Both the position numbers and the translations under genes were made by a program. Below the pieces are notes generated by a model, which was not told the DNA's origin, ran no database searches, and was given only the letters and a program-made list of their open reading frames with translations. Below, in pieces: positions 1-9,367 of a stretch of DNA of 64,000 nucleotides (position 1 is its first letter; each line of letters starts with the position of its first letter). Source of the stretch: Martelella sp. AD-3 (lineage in GTDB: Bacteria > Pseudomonadota > Alphaproteobacteria > Rhizobiales > Rhizobiaceae). The DNA is taken from contig NZ_CP014275.1 in the NCBI RefSeq assembly GCF_001578105.1, forward strand, positions 4,055,001 through 4,119,000. Direction: 5' to 3'.

Positions 1-1
1 G

Positions 2-991
2 GGCCGCAATATGCGCGTGGTCCGGCTCAGCCTCTATCGCGGCGGCGAACATGTGATGACCACGGCGCTCAACGACAAGGGACGTTTCGTCGAGGGCGTC
101 GAACCACCGATGAGCGAGGCCGTCGCCAACGCGTCTGCCGACGAGACCGATCTGCTGCTCGGCACCACGCAGAAGCCGGTGCGGGTCTATGACGGCATTT
201 TCCGCGCCATGCTGACCTACGGTTTGACCAAGGACATGGCCGGTCAACTGATCAATCTTCTGGCGAGCAAGGTCGACCTGCAGTCCATGGCTTCGCCGGA
301 CGACCAGCTTGAGCTGTTCTTCTCCGATGCCGATCCGGACGGCAAGGCGACGGCCACGTCCGAACTGTTCTATATCGACGCGAAGATCGGCGACGAGGCC
401 ATCAGGCTCTATCGCTTCGCCGACCCGAAGACCGGCGCCGTCGATTTCTATGATGCGAACGGCCGCAGCATCCGCCGCTTCCTCTTGCGCAATCCCGTAC
501 CCAACGGCAAGTTCACCTCCGGTTTCGGCATGCGCCGGCATCCGGTTTTGAAATACGCCCGCATGCATAGCGGCGTGGACTGGGCGGCGCGAACCGGTAC
601 GCCGATCATTGCGGCCGGCGACGGCATCGTCGAAAAGGCCGGCTGGTCGTCCTCCGGATACGGCAACCAGACCATCATCCGTCACGCCAATGGCTACGAG
701 ACCTCCTACAACCACCAGAGCAAGATCGCCCCGGGCGTCAAGGAGGGCGCGCGCGTCAAGCAGGGACAGGTCATCGGCTATGTCGGTGCCACCGGTCTCG
801 TCACCGGTCCCCATCTGCACTATGAGCTCCTGGTCAACGGCACCAAGGTCGATCCGATGAAGATCCGCTTCCCGAATTCCGACGCGCTGGCGGGCGAGAA
901 TCTTGCCCGCTTCGAATCCGAACGCAAGCGGATCGACGCGTTGCTCGGCAATGAGGGCGCAACGCAGGTCGCTTCCAACAGGAGCAATTGA
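2..991 (+). CDS. M23 (lysostaphin-type) metallopeptidase, 5' end outside window
   Basis: This is the C-terminal part of a zinc endopeptidase that cuts peptidoglycan cross-links in the periplasm. Counting from the first in-window Met (base 11), an N-terminal linker and degradation-type arm (about 1-155) precedes the LytM/M23 domain (about 160-290). The domain keeps the HxxxD zinc motif (H186, D190), a catalytic His in SYNH (H235) and the HLH motif (H268, H270). The frame is open back to base 2, and complete rhizobial homologues are usually around 600-650 residues with an N-terminal membrane anchor, so a large 5' part lies before the window. No divisome or ABC partner is visible. Family assignment is firm; the exact wall substrate is unknown. 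Confidence 0.9.
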   Translation, partial: GRNMRVVRLSLYRGGEHVMTTALNDKGRFVEGVEPPMSEAVANASADETDLLLGTTQKPVRVYDGIFRAMLTYGLTKDMAGQLINLLASKVDLQSMASPDDQLELFFSDADPDGKATATSELFYIDAKIGDEAIRLYRFADPKTGAVDFYDANGRSIRRFLLRNPVPNGKFTSGFGMRRHPVLKYARMHSGVDWAARTGTPIIAAGDGIVEKAGWSSSGYGNQTIIRHANGYETSYNHQSKIAPGVKEGARVKQGQVIGYVGATGLVTGPHLHYELLVNGTKVDPMKIRFPNSDALAGENLARFESERKRIDALLGNEGATQVASNRSN

Positions 992-1167
992 CATTGCATC
1001 CGAGCGCCGCCGCCCCTGGCCGTGCGTAACGGTCGGGTCGTACGGGCGCCTGCGACATCGGTTCGTCCGCTGTGAAGACCCGCCTCGTTCAGCTGCGTTT
1101 TATAAGGATCGGCGCCTCGTGCCCGCCAATGCCGGACGACGCACAACCGGACCGCGGAACGCCGCGG

Positions 1168-1422
1168 TCAGAACTGACGAATCCAGCCGTTCAGCGCGGA
1201 GAAACCTTCCGGATTGATGGCATAGAACCGTTTCGTACCGACCGGCGTGACGCGCACGAGCTTGCTGTCCAAGAGGGCCTTGAGATGCTGCGAGACGGCA
1301 GGACGACTGATCGGCAACCCCTCCGAAAGCTCGGTCACCGTTTTCGGCTCACGCCTCAAGGCCATCAGGAGATGGCGACGATTGGGGTCGGCAATAGCGA
1401 CGAAAGGGTCAGATGTGCTCAT
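1168..1422 (-). CDS. ArsR-family winged-helix transcriptional regulator
   Basis: A compact 84-residue DNA-binding protein that is almost entirely the ArsR winged helix. Residues 10-65 hold the recognition-helix motif ISRPAVSQHLKAL and a wing ending in TKRFYAIN. No Cys-rich metal site (the ELCVCDL type of classical ArsR/SmtB) is present, so metal sensing is unlikely; many such short rhizobial ArsR proteins control an adjacent SRPBCC or transporter gene, but none is next to it here. It lies 61 bases downstream of the DUF882 gene on the same strand, with AT-rich sequence before its start that could hold its own operator. Its target is unknown. Confidence 0.82.
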   Translation of the reverse strand: MSTSDPFVAIADPNRRHLLMALRREPKTVTELSEGLPISRPAVSQHLKALLDSKLVRVTPVGTKRFYAINPEGFSALNGWIRQF

Positions 1423-1483
1423 GCCGTCATATTACGTTAAAGTTATCCGCGCGACAAGTAGCTCGTTCGCCCAAGAGTAGATA

Positions 1484-3136
1484 CTAAAATCTTTCCTGAT
1501 CAAAATAGTCAACAATCGACTTCGGACCGGTTCCACTCGACTTTGTACTTGCAATACTTGCGGATTGATAGCCTTCAGCAGAAATACCTGCTGCGTCGCC
1601 CGATACGGCGGCCGACCCGGCATTGCCGGGCAGGATCGTCCCTGGGCGGGCGCCCTTGGTCGGCGCTTCCGGCGCGGTGGCATTGATTCGCGCCAGCGTC
1701 GGGCGGAATAGGAGGCGGAAGTCATTGTCCTCGTTGTAGGCAAGCTCCGTCGTATCACCCATGGCCGAAAGCTTGCGGGCAAGCTCGCTCTGGGCCGTCT
1801 TGCGCGGATTTTGAGCCGGCTCCGGAACGGCAGTCCTGGCGCGGCCGGCCGCCTGCAACTGCTCGGGCGTTATCGGCGCGCCCTGATCCAGTCCGGCATA
1901 GCTCATACGCGGGCTCGGCACGGGAACCTCGCCATCCATGAAGCCGAAGCGACCCTGTTCGAAAGACGAACCGTCGCCGAGGGAGGCGACTTCTACAGGG
2001 GCCTGCTCGACGGGCGAAGCGGCTTCGGCCACCAGCACGTCGGAAACCGACATGCCCTCTGCCGCGCCGAGCGAGGATGGCCGCGACTGCGGCACCGGAA
2101 TATTGGCAGCGATCGCCAGCGCCGGCTCCGCTTCAGGCGGATTGGGATCGACCAGCGCGGTGGCAAGCGGCGTGCCGAGATCGGCATTGTCGGCGCCGGG
2201 ACGGGAAAGCGGCAGCGGAATGTCGAGATTGTCGAAGCTGACGGCCGCCGTCAGGATGTCGACCGGCCGCTGCTGGGGCGCCGTCTGCTGCGGCGCGCTC
2301 TGGCGTGACGGCGTCGCTGCGGCGCGCTGCTGGCGGTTGCTCCCTGCAGTGTCATCATTGCCGGAATTGTTGCGATTGAACAGCATCGAAAGCAGATTCG
2401 GACGTTCATCCTCGTCGCCATCGTCAGCACTGGCGACGCGGACGGGTTCGGAACCGGAAACGCTGCCCTTGGCCTTGTATTCCGCGAGCGCGTCCTGATA
2501 GCCGGGCAATGGCTTGCCGTCAGCGGGCAGATGCAGCGTATGCCCCTCGGGGAAGAGCGCCACGAGCTGGCTGCGACTCATGCGCGGCCAGGCCCGCACG
2601 CTTGCCACGTCAAGATGCACGAAAGGCGACCCGGAACGCGGATAATAGCCAACGCCGCCGCGCTGCAACTTCATCGCGGTCGCGCGCAGCTTGTCGAGCG
2701 GCACGCCGGGGATGAAGAAATCCATCGCATTGCCGAGCATGTGCTGCGATTTCTTGGCAACGCCGGACGATGTCTTGCGCAGCATCGCATTGGTTTCGGG
2801 CGAACGATAGGCCGAGACGACGTTGATGTAGTCCTTGGCGCCGACCTGCTGGTAGACCTCCCAGACCAAATCAAACAGCCGCGGGTTCATGGTGGTCGGC
2901 TCCTTGCGCCGCCAGTCGCGCAGGAACCAGTTCAGCTGCTCGAGCCCCTTCTTGTCATAGCGTCCGTTGCGCTTGAAGGTGATCTCCGCCTTTTCGCCTG
3001 TATGGATGTAATAAAGCTTCAGGGTTCGGGTTTCGGCCTGCGCCTCGGTCACGCCAAACACGCAGAACATGGCCGCAAGCAACGCCAGAACGGCAATTGT
3101 CCGTTGCAGGAATATGCTTGATGGACGGTCACACAA
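1484..3136 (-). CDS. DUF882 (YcbK/peptidase M15-like) exported protein
   Basis: Secreted protein with an N-terminal signal peptide followed by a DUF882 domain (about residues 35-190 from the chosen start) and a long, low-complexity Ala/Pro/Gln-rich C-terminal region. The domain keeps SAYRSPETN, SQHMLGNAMDF and FVHLD, whose His/Asp/His pattern is that of the D,D-peptidase-like M15 zinc site, implying action on peptidoglycan. I chose the TTG at 3136 because it has a GGGAG ribosome site and places a textbook signal peptide (cleavage after TEAQA) at the N-terminus; an in-frame ATG at 3232 would add 32 residues ahead of it. The C-terminal 350 residues have no recognisable domain and may span the envelope. 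Confidence 0.82.
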   Translation of the reverse strand: MCDRPSSIFLQRTIAVLALLAAMFCVFGVTEAQAETRTLKLYYIHTGEKAEITFKRNGRYDKKGLEQLNWFLRDWRRKEPTTMNPRLFDLVWEVYQQVGAKDYINVVSAYRSPETNAMLRKTSSGVAKKSQHMLGNAMDFFIPGVPLDKLRATAMKLQRGGVGYYPRSGSPFVHLDVASVRAWPRMSRSQLVALFPEGHTLHLPADGKPLPGYQDALAEYKAKGSVSGSEPVRVASADDGDEDERPNLLSMLFNRNNSGNDDTAGSNRQQRAAATPSRQSAPQQTAPQQRPVDILTAAVSFDNLDIPLPLSRPGADNADLGTPLATALVDPNPPEAEPALAIAANIPVPQSRPSSLGAAEGMSVSDVLVAEAASPVEQAPVEVASLGDGSSFEQGRFGFMDGEVPVPSPRMSYAGLDQGAPITPEQLQAAGRARTAVPEPAQNPRKTAQSELARKLSAMGDTTELAYNEDNDFRLLFRPTLARINATAPEAPTKGARPGTILPGNAGSAAVSGDAAGISAEGYQSASIASTKSSGTGPKSIVDYFDQERF

Positions 3137-3514
3137 ACCGGACTCTCCCTGGGTACTCTGAATGTCGTGATCGGGGCCCCGCACCGTCAGCAGCCTCAGG
3201 AGCGGCGGACGGCGACCTTCTTGGAGGTCCAATGCGGCGCAAACGAGGCATCTTTCCCGCCTGACGTTCAGCTTGCCACTTTATAGGCAATATTTGGTTA
3301 AATTCCTAGACCCATGAATAACCGCTTAGCCTTTCCCAAGGGTTAAGTCCTTGCCGCAAATCAACGCTGGCGCACGGAAAAACCGGGGCGATCCGGAACA
3401 GCAAGGCGTCAGATATCTTGGGGCTGCCGATTGCAGGGCGTGCGGGCGACACATATGTTGGAGCTTCGCGCCCGCTTCAGGCGGCGACCGCACGACAACA
3501 GGAAAGACAGACCC
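3137..3514. other. Intergenic region between DUF882 protein and oligoendopeptidase F
   Basis: A 378-base divergent control region. It holds the AT-rich patch with the minus-strand TATAAA, and the ribosome site AGGAAAG just before the pepF ATG at 3515. The imperfect inverted repeat around 3335 has no T-run. I see no small gene or RNA in it. Confidence 0.4.
3280..3285 (-). promoter_or_regulatory. Candidate -10 element for the DUF882 gene
   Basis: On the minus strand the hexamer TATAAA, in an AT-rich patch that contrasts with the GC-rich surroundings, lies about 145 bases before the TTG start. No convincing -35 hexamer is seen at the right distance, so this is a weak call. Confidence 0.3.
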
Positions 3515-5368
3515 ATGTTCAACGCTTCATTTCCGCGCGCACCCGCCGGCAGCCCCGCCCGGGCGACGAAGTCCGGCGACGAGGCCCTGGGCAACCTGCC
3601 CGAATGGGATCTCTCCCATCTTTATCCCGGCCCTTCCTCGCCCGAGTTCAACAACGCCTTCGATGAGGCCGCGAAGAAGGCAAGGTCATTTTCGGCCCGG
3701 TGGAAGGGCAAGCTAGCCGAGGCGGCGGAGAGAAGCGGCGAAGACGGTCTCGGCGCCGCCATCGAGACCTATGAGGCGCTGGGCGACACACTGGGACGGC
3801 TCGGCTCCTTTGCCGGTCTCTCCTATTATGCCAATGCCGCCGATCCGGCCCTGCGCAAGCTTTATGGCGACACCTCGGCGCGGATCACCGAGATTTACGC
3901 CGATCTCCTGTTCTTCGAACTCGAATTGAACCGCCTCGACGAAGAAACGATCGACAGGGCGTTCGAGGCTGACGATCGCTTTGCCCATTACCGCCCGTGG
4001 GTGCTCGATCTCCGCCTAGAGAAGCCGCACCAGCTCGATGACCGGATCGAACAGCTGTTCATGGAGAAATCGACGACCGGCGGCCAGGCCTTCAACCGCC
4101 TGTTCGACCAAACAATGGACCGCATGCGCTTTACCGTCGACGGCGAGGACATGCCGCTGGAAAAGACGCTCAACCTTTTGAGCGATACAAAGGAACCGGT
4201 CCGCCGCAAGGCCGCGGAAGCCCTGGCCGCGACCTTCAAGGACAATCTGCCGACATTCTCTTTGATCATGAACACGGTGGCCAAGGACACCGAGATCAAC
4301 AGCCGCTGGCACGCCTTCGAGGATATCGCGGACAGCCGGCATCTCTCCAACCGGGTCGAGCGCGAGGTTGTCGATGCGCTGTCCGAGGCGGTGCGCCAGT
4401 CCTATCCGCGCCTGTCCCATCGCTATTACGCGATGAAGGCGAAATGGCTCGGCATGGAGCAGATGAACTACTGGGATCGCAACGCCCCGCTGCCCGACAC
4501 CGCCGAGCGGGTGATCCCGTGGGACGAGGCCCGGGACACGGTGCTTTCGGCCTATGGCGCGTTTTCGCCTGAAATGGCCGGCATTGCCCGCCGCTTCTTT
4601 GACGAGAACTGGATCGACGCGCCGATCCGTGCCGGAAAACGCACCGGCGCCTTCGCGCACCCGACCGTGCCTTCCGCCCATCCTTATGTTCTGGTCAATT
4701 ACCTGGGCAAACCGCGCGACGTGATGACGCTTGCCCACGAACTCGGCCACGGCGTGCACCAGGTTCTGGCGGCAAAACAGGGGGCGCTGATGTGCTCGAC
4801 GCCCTTGACGCTGGCCGAAACCGCCTCCGTCTTCGGCGAAATGCTGACCTTCCGCGCGCTGCTTTCGCAGACGACCGACACGGCAAAGCGCAAGGCGATG
4901 CTCGCCCAGAAGGTGGAGGACATGATCAACACGGTCGTGCGCCAGATTGCCTTCTACCAGTTCGAGCGCAAGGTCCACACGGCGCGGCGCGAGGGCGAGC
5001 TGACCGAAGACCAGATCAACGCAATGTGGATGTCGGTACAGGCCGAAAGCCTCGGGCCGGCGATCAGGCTTGCCGATGGCTATGAGACCTATTGGAGCTA
5101 TGTGCCCCACTTCATCCATTCGCCATTCTACGTCTATGCCTATGCCTTCGGCGATTGCCTGGTGAACTCGCTCTACGCCGTCTACCAGAATGCCGAAAGC
5201 GGCTTTCAGGACAAGTATTTCGAGATGCTGACCGCCGGCGGCACCAAGCATCACTCGGAACTGCTGAAGCCCTTCGGACTCGATGCGTCGGACCCGACCT
5301 TCTGGGGCAAGGGGCTGTCGATGATCGAGGGCCTGATCGACGAACTCGAAGCGCTCGACAAGGAATAG
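3515..5368 (+). CDS. pepF: Oligoendopeptidase F family metallopeptidase (M3B)
   Basis: A 617-residue cytoplasmic zinc endopeptidase that degrades short oligopeptides. The gluzincin motif HELGH sits at residues 408-412, with the downstream Glu-containing helix TLAETASVFGE supplying the third ligand, and the tail has the conserved HFxHSPFYVYAYAFG stretch of the family. The ATG at 3515 was chosen because AGGAAAG precedes it; an in-frame upstream ATG (3431) would add a poorly conserved extension. It is followed after one base by pabB, suggesting one transcript. Peptide recycling is the expected role; a specific substrate cannot be inferred. Confidence 0.92.
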   Translation: MFNASFPRAPAGSPARATKSGDEALGNLPEWDLSHLYPGPSSPEFNNAFDEAAKKARSFSARWKGKLAEAAERSGEDGLGAAIETYEALGDTLGRLGSFAGLSYYANAADPALRKLYGDTSARITEIYADLLFFELELNRLDEETIDRAFEADDRFAHYRPWVLDLRLEKPHQLDDRIEQLFMEKSTTGGQAFNRLFDQTMDRMRFTVDGEDMPLEKTLNLLSDTKEPVRRKAAEALAATFKDNLPTFSLIMNTVAKDTEINSRWHAFEDIADSRHLSNRVEREVVDALSEAVRQSYPRLSHRYYAMKAKWLGMEQMNYWDRNAPLPDTAERVIPWDEARDTVLSAYGAFSPEMAGIARRFFDENWIDAPIRAGKRTGAFAHPTVPSAHPYVLVNYLGKPRDVMTLAHELGHGVHQVLAAKQGALMCSTPLTLAETASVFGEMLTFRALLSQTTDTAKRKAMLAQKVEDMINTVVRQIAFYQFERKVHTARREGELTEDQINAMWMSVQAESLGPAIRLADGYETYWSYVPHFIHSPFYVYAYAFGDCLVNSLYAVYQNAESGFQDKYFEMLTAGGTKHHSELLKPFGLDASDPTFWGKGLSMIEGLIDELEALDKE

Positions 5369-5369
5369 C

Positions 5370-6506
5370 ATGACGCGCGCCGTTTTCCGGGACGACCTCG
5401 CCGGCCGCATGCTCACATTTTCGCAGCCGCATGCGCTGATCCTGGCGACCGACCCGGAAGACGTGGCGCAGGGCTTTGTCCGCATGGAGGAAGCACGGGC
5501 CGGGGGGCACTGGCTCGCCGGCTATGTTTCCTATGAGGCGGGGCTTCTCCTGGACCCCGCCTTTTCAGGCCTTTCACCTGGCAAAACCGAGATCCCCTAT
5601 CTCTGCTTCGGCGTTTTCGATCCCCCGGAAGAGACCGGACTTCCCGCGTCGTGCTCCGCGACGCCCTTTCTGTCCGATCTCGAACCCGCCTGGGATTTCG
5701 CCACCTATCGCGAACGTTTCGAACCGCTGCACGCCCATCTGAGGGCGGGCGACTGCTATCAGGGCAACCTAACCTTTCCGGTCAAAGCCCGCTGGCAGGG
5801 CGATCCGCTTGCCGCCTTCCACGCCTATGCGGAACGCCAGCCGGTGCGCTACGGCGCCTATCTCGACCTTGCCGGTCCGCGCATCCTCTCGCGCTCGCCG
5901 GAGCTCTTCTTCGAGGTCGGCAGCGACGGCTTTATCGAAACCCGCCCGATGAAGGGGACGGCGCCGCGCGGTGCAACGGCAGAAGAGGACGAAGCGATCA
6001 TCGCGGCGATGCTGGACGACGAAAAGACGCTTGCGGAAAACTGCATGATCGTCGACCTTCTGCGCAACGACATCTCCCGCATCGCCGAACCCGGCAGCGT
6101 CCACGTGCCGAAGCTCTTCGACATCGAGACCTACCCCACGCTCCACCAGATGGTGAGCCACGTTCGGGCAAGGCTTTGCGCCGGCACCGATATCGGGTCG
6201 ATCTTTGCCGCGCTCTTTCCCTGCGGCTCGATAACCGGCGCGCCGAAGATTTCGGCGATGAGGATATTGCGCAGCCTGGAGGATGGGCCGCGCGGGGCCT
6301 ATTGCGGGGCGATCGGCCATATTGCGCCCGACGGCGCGATGCGCTTCAATGTCGCCATCCGCACGATCACGCTCTTTGATGACGGACGGGCGGTTTTCAA
6401 TGTCGGCGGCGGCATCGTGCTTGATTCCACCGCGCGCGCCGAATATGACGAAGCCCTGCTGAAAGCCCGTTTTGCCGGCGACCTGTGCGCTGTTCCGGCC
6501 GGTTGA
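5370..6506 (+). CDS. pabB: Aminodeoxychorismate synthase component I
   Basis: A 378-residue chorismate-binding enzyme that, with a glutaminase (PabA/TrpG, not in the window), makes 4-amino-4-deoxychorismate for p-aminobenzoate and folate. It is the short form lacking a full N-terminal TrpE-like domain and lacking a fused PabC. Chorismate-enzyme signatures are visible in order: ETRPMKGTAPRG near residue 190, ENCMIVDLLRNDISRI near 225, and GSITGAPK near 290. It starts one base after the pepF stop and is followed 10 bases on by the YciI-like gene, so the four genes 3515-7718 are probably co-transcribed. Assignment to PabB rather than TrpE rests on length and the ETRPMKGT motif. Confidence 0.9.
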   Translation: MTRAVFRDDLAGRMLTFSQPHALILATDPEDVAQGFVRMEEARAGGHWLAGYVSYEAGLLLDPAFSGLSPGKTEIPYLCFGVFDPPEETGLPASCSATPFLSDLEPAWDFATYRERFEPLHAHLRAGDCYQGNLTFPVKARWQGDPLAAFHAYAERQPVRYGAYLDLAGPRILSRSPELFFEVGSDGFIETRPMKGTAPRGATAEEDEAIIAAMLDDEKTLAENCMIVDLLRNDISRIAEPGSVHVPKLFDIETYPTLHQMVSHVRARLCAGTDIGSIFAALFPCGSITGAPKISAMRILRSLEDGPRGAYCGAIGHIAPDGAMRFNVAIRTITLFDDGRAVFNVGGGIVLDSTARAEYDEALLKARFAGDLCAVPAG

Positions 6507-6516
6507 GGACGTTGTG

Positions 6517-6804
6517 ATGATCCTGATCTCGCTGACCTATGTTGCGCCGATGGACGCCGTCGAAAAGCATTTCGATGGCCATATCGAATGGCTGAACAGG
6601 CACTATGCCGATGGCGTTTTCGTTGCGTCCGGTCGCAAAGTACCCCGCACCGGCGGCCTCATCATTGCCCGCGGCAGTCTTGATGAGGTGCGCGCCCTCT
6701 GCGAGGCCGATCCCTTCGTCAGCGAAGGCGTGGCGCGATACGAACTGACCGAGGTCGATTTTTCCAGAACCGTTGCCGGCGTCGAAGGCCTGAAACAGCC
6801 ATGA
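6517..6804 (+). CDS. YciI-family protein (YCII-related domain)
   Basis: A 95-residue single-domain protein of the dimeric alpha/beta-barrel YciI fold. Visible features are HFDGHIEWLNRHYADG (residues about 15-30), the segment ASGRKVPRTGGLIIARG and the terminal EVDFSRTV. The conserved His and Asp of the family (around H16 and D75) suggest a small-molecule binding pocket, but the reaction is not known for most members. The ATG at 6517 directly follows a GTG at 6514 in the same frame, either of which could start translation. Its last codons overlap the ATG of the DUF3445 gene (ATGA), indicating translational coupling. Confidence 0.82.
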   Translation: MILISLTYVAPMDAVEKHFDGHIEWLNRHYADGVFVASGRKVPRTGGLIIARGSLDEVRALCEADPFVSEGVARYELTEVDFSRTVAGVEGLKQP

Positions 6805-7718
6805 CGGACGCCGCGACCGAGAACCGCCCGCTGCGCCTGATGCCCTATGGCCGCGCCTACAAGCCGTTTTCGATAGGCCTCTCGCAGATTGCGACAACGG
6901 ACTGGCTGGAGGCGGAGGGTGATCTCGGCCGCTATCTCGACGAGAAGAGACAGTTTCTGGAAGCGGACCCTGACGCAATCTTCCGCGCCGCGCCCGACAG
7001 TCTCGCAGCCCAGCAGGAAGCGCTCGAGTTGATTGTCCGCCACCTGGGGGACGAGCATCGCGACACCCACCGGCTCGACGGCGCCATAATGTCGATGGCC
7101 GGCCACACCGTCGATATCGCCGACGGGACCATGCCGCCGCTGATGCGGGCGGGATTGCTGATCGCCGACGACCTGGCCGTTCTCACCAGGCATGACGGCC
7201 ATTGGCATCTTTCCGCCGGCTTCATCGCTTTCCCCTCCTCCTGGTCGCTGGCCGAGAAGGCCGGGCGGCCGATGGACGAGGTCCATGCGGACGTGCCGGG
7301 CTTTCAGGGCGGCACAAGAAATGCGGCGATGGTCACGCGCATTTTCGACAACCTGAAGCCCGACCTTCCGGCCGAGCGGTTCAACTGGTCCTTCAAGGGC
7401 TCGAATGCGCTGGCGATGCCGGTCTCCAAGCATCTGCCGGAAGACCCGTTCCGGCCGGTCCGCCCGATCGGCGACAATGTCCTGCGCGTCGAGCGCCAGA
7501 CGCTGCGTCGTCTGCCGGAAACCGGCGCCATCCTCTTCACAATCAAGATCCACGCCGATCCGCTGGCCATGGTCCGGCGCCATCCCGAGAACCGTGCGAT
7601 CGCCGCAGCCATGCTGAAGCAGCTTGACGGACTGACGGCGGAGGAGCGCGCCTACAAGGGCATGAAAGATGCCGATATCGACGCGCTTTCGGCTTATCTG
7701 CGGGAAGTTTTGAACTGA
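6801..7718 (+). CDS. DUF3445 / haem-dependent oxidative N-demethylase-like protein
   Basis: A 305-residue protein of the DUF3445 family, whose characterised members (haem-dependent oxidative N-demethylase) use haem with a PAS-like fold to remove methyl groups from amines. Typical stretches here are YGRAYKPFSIGL at the N-terminus, HTVDIADGTMPPLMRAGLLIADDLAVL in the middle, the FPSSWSLAEKAGRP segment and the RVERQTLRRLPETGAILFTIK motif followed by the HADPL histidine. It overlaps the YciI-like gene by four bases and ends the pepF-pabB operon. A link to folate through one-carbon transfer from demethylation is plausible given pabB, but is inference only. Confidence 0.82.
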   Translation: MTDAATENRPLRLMPYGRAYKPFSIGLSQIATTDWLEAEGDLGRYLDEKRQFLEADPDAIFRAAPDSLAAQQEALELIVRHLGDEHRDTHRLDGAIMSMAGHTVDIADGTMPPLMRAGLLIADDLAVLTRHDGHWHLSAGFIAFPSSWSLAEKAGRPMDEVHADVPGFQGGTRNAAMVTRIFDNLKPDLPAERFNWSFKGSNALAMPVSKHLPEDPFRPVRPIGDNVLRVERQTLRRLPETGAILFTIKIHADPLAMVRRHPENRAIAAAMLKQLDGLTAEERAYKGMKDADIDALSAYLREVLN

Positions 7719-7881
7719 CTTCTGGAACGACGGCAACAAATCCGCTTTACTGTTGCCCGGCGCTGTGGTCACGCTTTTAACGCGATCGACAGGCCACGGA
7801 ACAAAATGGCCGTGTCACAATTTGTGCTTACGTTCGCGGCATTCGCCTTGCGCGCAGGTCCTAATCGAGAAGGAAACGGAA

Positions 7882-9327
7882 ATGCTTCAGGAATACCCGA
7901 TCCACGCCGAAATCACCGGACCCATTGTCATGATCGGTTTCGGGTCCATCGGGAGAGGCGCCCTGCCGCTGATCGAACGGCACTTCAATTTCGACAAGTC
8001 GCGCATGGTCATCATCGATCCGAATGACGCCCATGCCAATATCGCGGCAAACCACGGGGTCCGCTTCATCCACGCTGCCGTGACCAGGGACAATTACGAG
8101 GAATTGCTGGAACCGCTTCTGACCGAGGGCGATGGTCAGGGCTTCTGCGTCAACCTTTCCGTCGACACCTCCTCGCTCGACCTGATGAAGCTGTGCCGCT
8201 CGCTCGGCGTGCTCTATATCGACACGGTGATCGAACCCTGGCTCGGTTTCTATTTCGACAAGAACGCCGACAATGCCTCGCGCACCAACTACGCCCTGCG
8301 CGAAACCGTGCGCAAGGAAAAGCGCAAGACCCCCGGCGGCACCACCGCCGTTTCCTGCTGTGGCGCCAATCCGGGCATGGTCTCCTGGTTCGTCAAGCAG
8401 GCGCTGGTCAACCTTGCCCGCGACACAGGAATGAACTTCGTTGAACCTATGGCAGATGACCGCGAGGGCTGGGCGCAGCTGATGAAGGATGCCGGCGTCA
8501 AGGGCATCCACATCGCCGAGCGTGACACCCAGCGCTCCAAATTCCTGCGTCCGCAGGGAACCTTCTGGAATACATGGTCCGTCGAGGGGTTCGTCGCCGA
8601 GGGCATGCAGCCCGCCGAACTCGGCTGGGGCACCCACGAAAAATGGATGCCGAAGAACGCCAAGAAGCACAAAAAGGGCTGCAAGGCCTCGATCTATATC
8701 GAGCAGCCCGGGGCCAATACGCGGGTGAGAAGCTGGTGCCCGACGCCCGGGCCCCAATATGGCTTTCTCGTCACCCACAATGAATCCGTCTCGATCGCGG
8801 ATTATTTCACCGTCAGGAACGACAGCGACAAGGTCTCCTACCGGCCGACCTGCCACTATGCCTACCACCCGGCCGACGTGGCCGTGCTCTCGCTGGACGA
8901 GATGTTCGGCAATGGCGGCAACCCGCAGGCGGAAAGCCTGGTGCTGGAGGAGGCCGATATCCTGACCGGCATAGACGAGCTCGGCGTGCTGCTCTACGGC
9001 CACGACAAGAACGCCTACTGGTTCGGTTCAAGACTTTCGATCGAGGAAACGCGCGACCTGGTGCCCTACCAGAACGCGACCGCGCTTCAGGTCACCTCCG
9101 CCGTTCTGGCCGGCATGGTCTGGGCGCTGGAAAACCCGGAAGCGGGCATCGTCGAGGCCGACGAGATGGATTATCGCCGCTGCCTGGAAATCCAGATGCC
9201 CTATCTCGGCCCGGTCGAAGGCCACTATACCGACTGGACGCCGCTCTCCGACCGCCAGACCTTCTTCGAGGAACGCAAGGACGAGAAGGATCCCTGGCAG
9301 TTCAAGAACATCCTGGTGCAGTTCTGA
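7882..9327 (+). CDS. hss: Homospermidine synthase
   Basis: A 481-residue NAD-dependent enzyme that makes sym-homospermidine from putrescine and a second putrescine or spermidine; homospermidine is the characteristic polyamine of many rhizobia. The Rossmann glycine motif IGFGSIGRG lies at residues 16-24, and the family hallmarks VDTSSLDLMKL, SCCGANPGMVSWFVKQAL and GPQYGFLVTHNES follow. The ATG at 7882 has AAGGAAACGG before it; in-frame sequence upstream (from 7753) is not protein-like. It is a single-gene unit with a hairpin terminator 9 bases after the stop. Confidence 0.95.
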   Translation: MLQEYPIHAEITGPIVMIGFGSIGRGALPLIERHFNFDKSRMVIIDPNDAHANIAANHGVRFIHAAVTRDNYEELLEPLLTEGDGQGFCVNLSVDTSSLDLMKLCRSLGVLYIDTVIEPWLGFYFDKNADNASRTNYALRETVRKEKRKTPGGTTAVSCCGANPGMVSWFVKQALVNLARDTGMNFVEPMADDREGWAQLMKDAGVKGIHIAERDTQRSKFLRPQGTFWNTWSVEGFVAEGMQPAELGWGTHEKWMPKNAKKHKKGCKASIYIEQPGANTRVRSWCPTPGPQYGFLVTHNESVSIADYFTVRNDSDKVSYRPTCHYAYHPADVAVLSLDEMFGNGGNPQAESLVLEEADILTGIDELGVLLYGHDKNAYWFGSRLSIEETRDLVPYQNATALQVTSAVLAGMVWALENPEAGIVEADEMDYRRCLEIQMPYLGPVEGHYTDWTPLSDRQTFFEERKDEKDPWQFKNILVQF

Positions 9328-9335
9328 GAAAGGAA

Positions 9336-9367
9336 AACGGCCGCAACGCATCGCCTGCGCGGCCGTT
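9336..9367 (+). terminator. Hairpin terminator after homospermidine synthase
   Basis: Perfect 9-base arms AACGGCCGC (9336-9344) and GCGGCCGTT (9359-9367) enclose a 14-base loop just after the hss stop. No long T-run follows, as is common in GC-rich genomes. It may also serve the convergent secA transcript. Confidence 0.55.

Noticed and set aside
3330..3352. Inverted repeat with CTTAGCC and GGTTAAG as a terminator
   Set aside because: The stem is imperfect, there is no T-run and it lies between divergent genes where no transcript is expected to end.
7753..7881. Upstream extension of the homospermidine synthase frame
   Set aside because: The added residues are not protein-like, and the AAGGAAACGG site before the ATG at 7882 gives the normal family N-terminus.
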